Below, piece after piece: positions 28,501 through 34,793 of a stretch of DNA of 64,000 nucleotides. The position numbers and the translations under genes were made by a program. The stretch covers positions 186,001-250,000 of the forward strand of contig CAJXQU010000002.1 in NCBI GenBank assembly GCA_913058255.1, written 5' to 3'. This stretch comes from an uncultured Pseudomonadota bacterium (GTDB taxonomy: Bacteria > Pseudomonadota > Gammaproteobacteria > CAJXQU01). The notes beneath the pieces were generated by a model. That model worked only from the letters and a program-made list of their open reading frames with translations. It was not told the origin of the DNA and did no database searches. How positions within the stretch are numbered: the first letter of the stretch is position 1; every line of letters begins with the position of its first letter.

Positions 28501-28616
28501 TGGCGGCGATCATTATTGGAGGAATGGCTTCATCAACGATTCTTAATTTATTAATATTACCGACCATAGTATTTCATTTTGGAAAGTACAATTCAGGCAA
28601 AAAGACTGAACATTAA
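25518..28616 (+). CDS. RND efflux pump, CusA/CzcA-like (HME) family
   Basis: A 1032-residue inner-membrane proton antiporter with twelve predicted helices and two large periplasmic loops. The TM4 motif GEVVDDAIIDTENIYRRL has the paired Asp used for proton relay and the DxENIYRR signature of the heavy-metal-efflux branch. The first loop carries IFPEFSPKQVIIQTESPGYS, an HME-like opening. At the position of the CusA methionine (M573 region) I read DTYGSHYSEFEVDL without Met, so copper/silver specificity is doubtful. It is the last gene of the efflux operon. Confidence 0.92.
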   Translation: MLSLIVRFSVRYAGIVIALAILMLIYGSYRLSNAGLDIFPEFSPKQVIIQTESPGYSSEQVEILVTHPIENAISGLIGLDYLRSESIQGLSIVTATFAEDSDIYLNRQMVSERLLSVGATLPDGVATPVPVPLASSSATVLTIGVRSDSLNMMDLRSMVDWSIVPQILSVRGVADVNVFGGEIKQLQVQLNPDKLRQYGLGIEDVISATKQATAIKGAGFLENDNQRFTIQTSSNTTSPADIAKTVIKTEDGYSIKLSDVADVLMAAEPPIGAAAIMGKPAIVMMVIGQFGANTLDVSNAVEGVLTDLETVLSEEDIIFYSRLFRPADYIERSLKNITEHLMIGGAFVLIILFIFLFNIRTAFISALAIPLSLISAAIILLESGVNLNIMVLGGLGIALGEVVDDAIIDTENIYRRLRENKRLSVPRSIADVVYEASMEVRGSVVYASFIVALVFVPLLTLSGVAGRLFSPLGVSYILAILTSLLVALTVTPALCYLLLGHSKLPKNDPPLIRLIHPIYAGFLRLTTKLPTLTIGVSLLVCVAGIAIIPSLGSRFLPELREGHYIVHTTAMPGTSLEQSIQAGNRLTNDFLKIQGVRSVSQWAGRAERSADTYGSHYSEFEVDLEPLSGQEQQEVIDGLRDVLKQFPGLLFEANTFLIERVDETISGYTSPIVVNLYGSELGILDRKAETVAEIMRSIDGATDVQMRSPHGTPVLQIQLNHDRLSNLGLRPVEVMNAIQTAYEGKVVGKNYQGNHTYDVSVIIDPKLRKNPEDLGKLPIKTPSAAIITLSDIASITQRDGRYNILHQGAQRIQAVTCNVEGRDLNGFMNELKQRVLTDVKFESGIYPEFTGAAIEQAKAREDLILHSLIAGIGVLILIYMAVGRLRDVLIMLLNLPFSLVGGVIAVLLTGATLSVGSIVGFVTLFGITVRNSIMLISHYRYLVEEENLPWNIDTVILGAKERLPSILMTALVTALAMLPIAIDSDNPGREIMGPMAAIIIGGMASSTILNLLILPTIVFHFGKYNSGKKTEH

Positions 28617-28941
28617 AATAAAAGTTTCAAAAATATTAAATATTTGCTAGTTTAAAAAAGAATATTATTACGAACAAAACTAACTAACATGAAGGGATGT
28701 TGTTGTTACGGTTCTACGTATGTTCAATACAAATGAATGCTCAGAATAAGGTTCAAAAAATGATTAAAATTTGGAATGCAGCTTGGGCATTAAAAGAATT
28801 AGGTTGGGGGATAATAACAAAACTCAGAAAGCTTTCCGTAAGCTAGATCATGCTTGCTTCTTTAACCATTGATCAAACTATGCGGCATGATCAATGGCAG
28901 AATTATAAGTTAGTAATAAATACGTTCAATAAAAATAGGGA
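28617..28941. other. 325 bp gap after the RND operon, with a 10-bp inverted repeat
   Basis: The gap lies between convergent 3' ends. At 28866-28897 there is a perfect 10-bp inverted repeat (CCATTGATCA/TGATCAATGG) with a 12-nt loop; without a T-tract it may be a transcript-end stem or a binding site. A 37-codon ORF (28733-28846) is present but not supported by a ribosome binding site. Confidence 0.45.
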
Positions 28942-29388
28942 TCAGGAACGTGCAAGAAACAACCCTCCAATCATCAAAGCAACCCCCATCGTTCGACTTA
29001 CACTTAAATTCTGAATTCCTGCACCAAATAATCCAAAGTGATCAATCAACACCGCCATAATTATTTGCCCGGTGACAATAAAGCAGATCACATTACCGAC
29101 ACCCATGCGCGGAGCAAGAAAGGTGATCGACAGTACATACGTGGCGACAATAATACCACCTATGTAACTGTAAGTTGGCGCGGATAAAAAGTCTGCAACG
29201 GAAGGCACCTGGACTCGGTTAAGAAGAATAAAGCTGACCACAACACCAAATCCCAAGGTAAAAAGAACCAATGCAGAGTAAGCCACGCTACCTATAAATT
29301 TACTTAGTGTCGCGTTGGCTGCTGCCTGTATGGGGATTAACGCACCCGTAAAAAGTGCAGCCATGGAGAACAATATTGTCAGCTTCAT
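28942..29388 (-). CDS. DMT-family membrane protein (YdcZ/DUF606 type)
   Basis: A 148-residue protein that is almost entirely hydrophobic, with about five transmembrane helices. It begins with an N-terminal motif IPIQAAANATLSKFIGS and contains GGIIVATYVLSITFLAPRMG, a pattern of the DUF606/YdcZ branch of the drug/metabolite transporter superfamily, whose proteins often work as pairs. No transport substrate is established. It is the last gene of the leftward cluster behind the tautomerase gene (24 bp apart). Confidence 0.85.
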   Translation of the reverse strand: MKLTILFSMAALFTGALIPIQAAANATLSKFIGSVAYSALVLFTLGFGVVVSFILLNRVQVPSVADFLSAPTYSYIGGIIVATYVLSITFLAPRMGVGNVICFIVTGQIIMAVLIDHFGLFGAGIQNLSVSRTMGVALMIGGLFLARS

Positions 29389-29412
29389 TACTTCTTTCCT
29401 TTGTTTGATTTT

Positions 29413-29634
29413 TTATTTACTAGGCTTTCCTTGCTTACTCGCTTGGCGCAAGTCAGAAACTAGTTCCCCAGCGATTCCCCAGTTATCCATATTGACTTCA
29501 TCTATCACAACAACAGTCGTCGCTGGATTCTTATCAAGCACATCGACCAGGAGTTGAGTTGCTCCCTGAATAAGTTGTTCTTTTTGTTCCCTGGTAACAC
29601 CTTCATCGGTTACTTTTATATTTACGTAGGGCAT
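29413..29634 (-). CDS. 4-oxalocrotonate tautomerase family protein
   Basis: A 73-residue enzyme. I placed the start at 29634 because the mature catalytic proline must follow Met (MPYVNIKVTDEGVT) and CAGGAGAAAATAAAC precedes the ATG; the longer reading frame is spurious. The N-terminal Pro, the helix with EQKEQLIQGATQLLVDVL and the strand TTVVVIDEVN match 4-OT. Such enzymes isomerise enols or dehalogenate small acids in catabolic pathways. The neighbours suggest a detoxification role. Confidence 0.9.
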   Translation of the reverse strand: MPYVNIKVTDEGVTREQKEQLIQGATQLLVDVLDKNPATTVVVIDEVNMDNWGIAGELVSDLRQASKQGKPSK

Positions 29635-29677
29635 GTTTATTTTCTCCTGATTAATAAAAATCGATGATAAAAACTTC

Positions 29678-30247
29678 TTAGCTAACTTTCTTGTTAGCGA
29701 GAAAATCTTCGTTGAACATATCGCGCAAATAGTTCTCAAGAAACCCTACCGAACAGGATCCTGAAACAATATTTTCACCATTGAATAAAAAGGTTGGTAC
29801 ACTCTTCATTTTAATTGCGTTCACTTTTATTTGTTTGGCCTTTAACTCTTTCGCCAGCTTTCCTGACATCAAGGCCTGCTTTGCAGCAATCGAGTCCAAT
29901 CCAATCTGATCACATAGCATAAGTAAAGCTTCTAGAGCACCAATATCAAGCCCATCAGTAAAATAGGCAGGAATAAGCACTTCATTTAATTCGGTCTGCT
30001 TTTCGAATTTTTCAGCCCAATGGATCAAACAATGTGAATTAAGCGTATTGTAATAATGGGTACGTTTTGCAAAGTCAAAATTAAGTCCAGCTTCGGCTAC
30101 GGTTTCTATTAGATCTTTCCGGTATGACACCACCTGCGCCTTGCTCCAGCCATTCCTTTTCATAAGGTGGGCAACAATCTCTTCTCCCTCTACCGGCATA
30201 CCCGGATTCAACTCATAAGGTAGAAATTGAATGCTGGCCTCTCTCCT
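29678..30247 (-). pseudogene. DsbA/FrnE-like oxidoreductase lacking its N-terminus
   Basis: The frame from the TAG at 30248-30250 to 29678 encodes the helical and C-terminal part of a FrnE-type DsbA-family protein: FLPYELNPGMPVEGEE, then HCLIHWAE and the cis-Pro motif SVPTFLFN. Full-length relatives begin about 30 residues earlier with a Cys-Pro-Trp-Cys active site; here that part and the start codon are missing. A strong SD-like GAGGAGAG sits directly after the upstream stop with no ATG/GTG/TTG close by, only ATT 10 nt later and TTG at 30211. I read this as a deletion of the first ~30 codons, leaving a pseudogene or a rare AUU start. Confidence 0.6.
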
Positions 30248-30625
30248 CTAGCATTCTGCATACATTTTATTGACAATGGACCAGCGATCGTTTTCTTTAA
30301 GAAAGCCGAGGTAATCAACATAGTCATGACCAAGTAGAGGGCAATCCACCGTCGCCATCGCCTGATCACCAATCACTTCCAACGCACGGATCTTGTAACC
30401 GTATTTATCCCCTTGTTGATCAGGGACCGGGCGTCCAGAAATATCTTTCAACCAGGTTGCTTTATTGCGACGACTACCCGGCGCTTTCAAAATCACATCA
30501 TCATGAAAAATATGATCAAGCTTTTCTATATCCGCATAATGAAGACCATCAAAATAATCTGTGATCATTTTTCGAATAGTTTCACTATCAAGATCCCGAT
30601 CATTATCAAATCCCTGTTTCTTCAT
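30248..30625 (-). CDS. NTF2/SnoaL-like small protein
   Basis: A 125-residue soluble protein with the cone-shaped NTF2-like fold pattern: MITDYFDGLHYADIEKLDHI, FHDDVILKAPG, RALEVIGDQAMATVDC and LGFLKENDRWSIVNK. Members of this group (including putative lumazine-binding forms) bind small hydrophobic or carbonyl compounds or act as isomerases. No catalytic residues can be assigned with confidence. It overlaps the GST gene by 1 nt (TAATG-type) and the deleted DsbA-like gene follows directly, so it is in the middle of the cluster. Confidence 0.75.
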   Translation of the reverse strand: MKKQGFDNDRDLDSETIRKMITDYFDGLHYADIEKLDHIFHDDVILKAPGSRRNKATWLKDISGRPVPDQQGDKYGYKIRALEVIGDQAMATVDCPLLGHDYVDYLGFLKENDRWSIVNKMYAEC

Positions 30626-31233
30626 TACGCAGCAACCTGCTTCTGTTCTTCCATGAGAGCAAGTTGAAATGAAGGACGATTGATCACGGCTTGAGTCATC
30701 TCTTTAACCTTTTTTCCCACCATAATATCTACTGGAAAAAACTCGCCCCAACGCGAATAAACACTCAACAAGATATCTGCCGCAGAAGGTAGATCTCCTC
30801 CTAGATAAGGTTTGTCCTGTAATTGATCTTCAATGACTTTCCACAGTGCAGAAATTGAATCCGCCGCTGCTATAAACGCTTCTGTCTTGGCATCCTGATC
30901 AGTGATATTCTGCGCGATAAAAAACAGACGACCATAAGCAGGGTGCATCGTGGCATTGGAAAACATAAGATTTTGTATAGCTTGATCCCTAGCTTCGCCA
31001 CCCTTAGGCAACATAACGCTATTATGTTTATCCAACAGATAAATCATCACCGCTGCACCTTCGGTCAGAATTTTTTCACCATCGATTAAAACGGGAACTG
31101 TTCCGACAGGATTAATCTCAGCAAAGTTTTTTGCCTGACTTTTTTCAATAATTTCGACAGGTTCACCGAGTTCATGCAGAACTGTTTGCGTAGCTAACGA
31201 ACAAGCACCATTAACATAATAAAGTGTGTACAT
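30625..31233 (-). CDS. Glutathione S-transferase
   Basis: A 202-residue cytosolic GST. The start at 31233 (MYTLYYVNGACSLATQTVL) fits the family; an upstream in-frame start would add an unrelated tail. The N-terminal domain has the Ser/Cys region YYVNGACSLAT typical of beta-class GSTs, the cis-Pro motif GTVPVLIDG and EGAAVMIYL. The C-terminal domain (about 90-195) is helical. It is the first gene of the leftward cluster and divergent from the LysR gene, the usual arrangement of an inducible detoxification operon. Confidence 0.9.
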   Translation of the reverse strand: MYTLYYVNGACSLATQTVLHELGEPVEIIEKSQAKNFAEINPVGTVPVLIDGEKILTEGAAVMIYLLDKHNSVMLPKGGEARDQAIQNLMFSNATMHPAYGRLFFIAQNITDQDAKTEAFIAAADSISALWKVIEDQLQDKPYLGGDLPSAADILLSVYSRWGEFFPVDIMVGKKVKEMTQAVINRPSFQLALMEEQKQVAA

Positions 31234-31374
31234 CTTTCTTCTCCTATTTGATTGAGAGTCACTTTTTCTCGAGCCCATCATTCGAGTGGCCTCTAAGAAG
31301 GCTCAGTCTAGGCAGTTGGTTTGTTTTCATATATAGCTATAATCAGAACAAACTATTCTCAATTTGGAAACCTT

Positions 31375-32259
31375 ATGGATAAGCTACGTGCGATTAAATT
31401 GTTTGTTCGATTAGCCGATCTGGGGAGTTTCACCAAGGTGGCGGAGGAACATAACGCCTCAAAATCTATGATCAGTAAAGAGATCAGCCGTCTGGAAAAA
31501 GATCTGGGCGTTCGACTCCTACATCGTTCAACCCGCAACCTGACGCTGACTCAGCTAGGTGAAGGCTATTTACGACGGTGTCGGGAAATCCTGACCAAGA
31601 TAGATGATGCAGAATCCTATCTGCAAGACTTACAGGGAAGCCCGCGAGGAAAATTAAAGATCAACGCGCCGATGGCCTTAGGCTTACTTGATCTGGATAA
31701 AATGTTCTCTGCTTTTATGCAAGCTTACCCCGATATAGAACTGGATATTCATCTAGGCGATGAATCACTTGATCTGATCGAGAATGGCTTCGATTTAGGC
31801 TTTCGAGCTGCAAGCCAACCTTTTGACTCCAGCTATGTAGGACGCGTACTAACAAGCTTCAGTTATAAAGTTTGCACGTCACCAGAGTACTTAACCAAAC
31901 ACCCAAAAATCAAAAAGCCTGTCGACCTTCAGAAGCACAACTGCTTCGAGTACAGCTATTTTCGAGGTAAGAATGCCTGGCCGCTAGATGATGGGATTAC
32001 GATCAGCGGCAACCTTAAAGTGAACAGCGTGATGTTTATGAGGCAGGCGATTAAGGATGGTGTTGGTATTGGCTTCCTGCCCGACTTTATCTGCAACGAT
32101 GCAATCGAGCACGGCGAGATGGTAGAAATTCTTCCCAAAGCGAAGCGTCCACGCTTAACCCTTTATGCTTTATATCCCGCAAGACATTTTGTGCCACCGA
32201 AGTTGACCAAGTGTATTGAGTTTCTGGATGCCTGGTTTAATGCGCCTGCTAATACCTAA
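31375..32259 (+). CDS. LysR-family transcriptional regulator
   Basis: A 294-residue regulator. The N-terminal winged helix-turn-helix reads LFVRLADLGSFTKVAEEHNA, then SMISKEISRLEKDLGVRLLHRSTRNLTLTQLGEGY; the effector-binding domain spans about 90-290. It belongs to the AaeR/DmlR-like group with the RSTRNLTLT signature. Start 31375 was chosen because it gives the canonical N-terminus. It is divergent from the GST operon with 141 bp between them, so it very likely regulates it in response to an aromatic or electrophilic compound (inference). Confidence 0.92.
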   Translation: MDKLRAIKLFVRLADLGSFTKVAEEHNASKSMISKEISRLEKDLGVRLLHRSTRNLTLTQLGEGYLRRCREILTKIDDAESYLQDLQGSPRGKLKINAPMALGLLDLDKMFSAFMQAYPDIELDIHLGDESLDLIENGFDLGFRAASQPFDSSYVGRVLTSFSYKVCTSPEYLTKHPKIKKPVDLQKHNCFEYSYFRGKNAWPLDDGITISGNLKVNSVMFMRQAIKDGVGIGFLPDFICNDAIEHGEMVEILPKAKRPRLTLYALYPARHFVPPKLTKCIEFLDAWFNAPANT

Positions 32260-32312
32260 CTAACCCTAGGCGGATTCCACAATCAATGGCAAATCATTAA
32301 AGAGGTGTTTCC

Positions 32313-32438
32313 ATGAGTAGACAAGCTCGTTTCGTATTATTGGCTCATCGACAAGATGTTATTATTCGTAGAAATAGCTCCGATCTTATCTTTTGTATTG
32401 GGAATGCCCGGATCCACACTGGAAGTGCACCACTGTAG
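32313..32438 (+). pseudogene. 5' fragment of an unknown gene interrupted by the IS30-family element
   Basis: A start with a good ribosome binding site (AGAGGTG) opens a frame beginning MSRQARFVLLAHRQDV. It runs 31 codons up to the left end of the IS at 32406 and then 10 codons into it before a TAG. I do not recognise the protein. Just past the right end of the IS no continuing frame is obvious. It is probably a host gene cut by the insertion, but a chance ORF is possible. Confidence 0.4.
32406..32433 (+). repeat. Left terminal inverted repeat of the IS30-family element
   Basis: GCCCGGATCC, 7 unmatched-mostly bases, then AAGTGCACCAC; pairs with the right repeat at 33474-33501. Confidence 0.8.
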
Positions 32439-32504
32439 GTAGAACATAAAACTCCCCGTTGTTAGTGTTTGGTTTGCCAACTAAACAACACAGCGAGAAA
32501 CCTT

Positions 32505-33486
32505 ATGTCCTATAGTCATCTTACAGAGCGAGAACGATATGTCATCAGCCATTTGTCTATGGCAAAAGTGAGTCTTCGAGAAATTGGTCATCGTTTACTC
32601 CGCTCCCACACGAGTATTGGCCGAAAAATCAAACGCAACACAGCACTTCATGGAGTTTACTGGTATAGCTACCCCCATCAGGAAGCGTTAAAAAGACGGC
32701 AAACACCCCGTCACAGAAAAGTACAAAACAACACACGCTTAATGCGTTATATCACTCATCATTTATTCCATAAATGGTCACCTGAACAAATCGCTAATAG
32801 GCTGATAGTTGATTATCCTGAGCACGACACGATGCGTGTCAATACGGAAACAATCTACCGCTGGATTTATCAGCAAGCACGTCTAGGTCATGCGTTAGCA
32901 CCGTGTTTAAGAACCGGTCGAGGTCGACGAAAGAAACAAGGTAATAATGCCAACGGTAGCGGTATTATCAAACATCGAGTGTCCATCACCGAACGACCTG
33001 AATGTGTCGCTTTACGACAACGTTATGGCCATTGGGAAGGCGATGATAACAGGGCAACAAGGAGCCGGGGCCATTGTGACGCATGTAGAAAGAAAAAATT
33101 TATATCTCGTCGCAGGCAAGCTGGCTTCAAAACACGTGAAGCCTTTGACTGAAAAAACGGTTCGTTTATTTAGAAAAATCCCTCTTAAGTTTCGTCAGAC
33201 ATTAACGGTCGATAATGGGACTGAGTTTGCGGATTTTAAGAGCATAGAAAAGGCCAGTCATTTAAAGGTTTACTTTGCTGAACCTTACTCATCATGGCAA
33301 CGAGGCTGTAATGAAAATATGAATGGTTTACTTCGACAGTATTTTCCTAAAGGGAGTGATTTTAGAAAGATAAAGGATGAGGCGGTTGATAATGCCGTCA
33401 AAGCATTGAATAATCGACTAAGGAAATCATTAAACTATCAAACACCCAACGAGGTGATGAAGTTCGCTAAGAGGTGGTGCACTTAG
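32505..33486 (+). pseudogene. IS30-family transposase, inactivated by a frameshift
   Basis: Frame one from ATG 32505 gives the N-terminal helix-turn-helix (HLTERERYVIS, then LREIGHRLLRSHTSIGRKIK) up to the first catalytic Asp in GHWEGD. The rest (GAGAIVTHVERK, VDNGTEF, CNENMNGLLRQYFPKGSDF) continues in another frame from about 33045. Comparing with the usual EGD-x3-G spacing, two nucleotides appear to be missing at 33044-33045. IS30 transposases normally have one ORF and I see no slippery sequence, so this copy is probably dead. Confidence 0.8.
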
Positions 33487-33501
33487 AAAGCGGATCCGGG
33501 C
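33474..33501 (-). repeat. Right terminal inverted repeat of the IS30-family element
   Basis: Reverse complement of the left repeat at 23 of 28 positions. It overlaps the last codons and stop of the transposase frame. Confidence 0.8.
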
Positions 33502-33527
33502 TCTCCTTTAGTTGATCGAGACATTTT

Positions 33528-33938
33528 TCACGGTGTCTCTTTGTTGTCTTTTATGCTCTCGATAATCGGGCAATCGTGGTTGTCACCACTTTTAAAGCAT
33601 GCATTGAGCATGCCTGAGAGGTCTTTTTTGAGATTCATTAGATCAATCAGGCCTTGCTCAACCTCCTGAAGCTTTTCCGAGATCAGTTTCTGTGCTTGTG
33701 GTTTGTCAATAAGCTCAGCTGTTTCTATCCTGATTAGCTGGTGAATTTCGCTAAGTGAAAATTTCATTCGCTTGGCTCGTTTTATAAATCTTACTCGGTC
33801 AATGTCTTTGGGCTCATAGCGACGACGTCCACCCTCATCTTTAGTAATATGAGGGAGTAAACCAATTTTTTCGTAGTACCTAAGTGTATGAATAGACACT
33901 CCGATTTCTTTAGATACGTCACCAATAGATTTTTGCAT
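33528..33938 (-). CDS. MerR-family transcriptional regulator
   Basis: A 136-residue regulator with the MerR helix-turn-helix (IGDVSKEIGVSIHTLRYYEK), the wing GLLPHITKDEGGRRRYEPKDI, a dimer helix (about 80-110) and a C-terminal metal-loop-like end ACFKSGDNHDCPII. That end resembles the Zn/Pb/Cd-type MerR proteins, but the partner cysteine normally found at the start of the dimer helix (ZntR C79) is absent here, so the inducer may not be a classic metal. The start (TAATG) overlaps the stop of the DUF4396 gene, so the two are translationally coupled and autoregulated. Confidence 0.9.
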   Translation of the reverse strand: MQKSIGDVSKEIGVSIHTLRYYEKIGLLPHITKDEGGRRRYEPKDIDRVRFIKRAKRMKFSLSEIHQLIRIETAELIDKPQAQKLISEKLQEVEQGLIDLMNLKKDLSGMLNACFKSGDNHDCPIIESIKDNKETP

Positions 33939-34390
33939 TAGTGACATGCCTTTCCCATTTTTTCAAGTCGCCAGTAATTGTAGGGCAGTGGGGTAATAAA
34001 GCCAGCCAATAACATTGGTGGAATCGCCCACCATATTAACCTTGCTTCGCCGACTAGAAAATAGTCAACGAGGTTCATCGCGGCTTCCATTGAAATCATA
34101 CTGACGAGGCTCATTCCAACGGCAGTCTTAAATGCGATGAGAAATGCCATTTGCCTACTTAAAATGAAACTTTCAAGTGCAATGCTGGTGAAAATCCCGT
34201 TCACCGCTGCGATAGACATGACAGTTAGTGTTACTGTTCCGGGAGAATAGGTTTGAAACCAAAGGATCGTGCCAAAATCACCGATGACACAGCCCAAGAG
34301 GCACCACGCAGTATTTTTTGAGGATTGCTTCCAATTGAGTTTGCTAAACCAATTAAAAGATGAATTGAGGTTTTTGTTTGTACTTTTCAT
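33938..34390 (-). CDS. DUF4396 family membrane protein
   Basis: A 150-residue inner-membrane protein with about four helices. CLLGCVIGDFGTILWFQ, SMISMEAAMNLVDYFL and the C-terminal PLPYNYWRLEKMGKACH are DUF4396 signatures; the terminal Gly-Lys-x-Cys-His is highly conserved in the family and could bind a metal. Function unknown. I chose the ATG at 34390: it lies about 7 nt after the -10 box of the MerR-type promoter, so the transcript is probably leaderless. An upstream TTG (34405) would lie inside the promoter. Confidence 0.85.
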   Translation of the reverse strand: MKSTNKNLNSSFNWFSKLNWKQSSKNTAWCLLGCVIGDFGTILWFQTYSPGTVTLTVMSIAAVNGIFTSIALESFILSRQMAFLIAFKTAVGMSLVSMISMEAAMNLVDYFLVGEARLIWWAIPPMLLAGFITPLPYNYWRLEKMGKACH

Positions 34391-34396
34391 GGTTGC

Positions 34397-34427
34397 ATGA
34401 TACAACCTAGAGTTAACTCTAAGTCAA
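34397..34427 (-). promoter_or_regulatory. MerR-type promoter and operator
   Basis: On the minus strand TTGACT (34427-34422) and TATCAT (34402-34397) are separated by 19 bp, the overlong spacer characteristic of MerR-activated promoters. A perfect 14-bp palindrome TAGAGTTAACTCTA (34408-34421) fills the spacer. The layout closely resembles zntA/merT-type promoters. It drives the DUF4396-merR operon. Confidence 0.88.
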
Positions 34428-34506
34428 GAGCTTTTCTAAGATACTAGGCATTTACAGAAAGTAGCCCTTAGAGTAACTTTTCGTACCGTTGGACTTCAAA
34501 CCCCTC

Positions 34507-34723
34507 TTAGGCATACATTTTTTTAAGCTGTTGGTTTTCATCTTCAAGCGCTTTCATCCGTTTCATTAGTGATGCATCCATGCCGCCATACTTCGCACGC
34601 CATTTATAGAAGGTTGCATTGCTCATTCCGTGTTCGCGGCAGAGTTCAACAACTGATGTGCCCGCTTCATTTTGTTTCAACAATAGGCAGGATCTGACTG
34701 TCGGTGTAACGTGATTTCTTCAT
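34507..34723 (-). pseudogene. IS3-family transposase orfA remnant
   Basis: From ATG 34723 the frame reads MKKSRYTDSQILPIV. A single extra base near 34678 shifts it, after which the second frame gives KQNEAGTSVVELCREHGMSN, TFYKWRAKYGGMDASLMKRM and LEDENQQLKKMYA, then a stop. This is the helix-turn-helix plus leucine-zipper half of an IS3-family OrfA, truncated before the usual EE...EIVKEAL end. OrfB is absent. Confidence 0.85.
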
Positions 34724-34793
34724 AGAAAATTCCTCTATTTAGTTTACGAGTATTTTCTACTTAAAACTCCTGTTATTTTTCGGGGGGACTACA
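34507..34793 (-). mobile_element. Degenerate IS3-family element, one end retained
   Basis: Upstream of the orfA remnant the minus strand starts TGTAGTCCCCCCGAAAAAT at 34793, which looks like an IS3-type terminal repeat (starts with TG, C-run then A-run). The other end and orfB are missing. The right boundary falls inside the last codons of the CNNM gene. The left limit is uncertain. Confidence 0.6.

Larger units (their letters stand above)
32406..33501 (+). mobile_element. IS30-family insertion sequence, frameshifted
   Basis: A 1096-bp element with 28-bp imperfect terminal inverted repeats (23 of 28 matched; outer GCCCGGATCC, inner AAGTGCACCAC) flanking a two-frame IS30 transposase. Size and the DDE motifs fit the family. 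No clear target duplication is visible next to the ends. It lies between the LysR gene and the MerR gene. Confidence 0.85.

Noticed and set aside
28733..28846. 37-codon ORF MNAQNKVQKM... between RND and DMT genes
   Set aside because: No SD motif and no known family; kept only as a note within the gap.
32947..33486. The second transposase frame as a separate orfB or a programmed frameshift
   Set aside because: IS30 transposases have a single frame, the spacing to the first Asp implies two lost bases, and no slippery motif is present.
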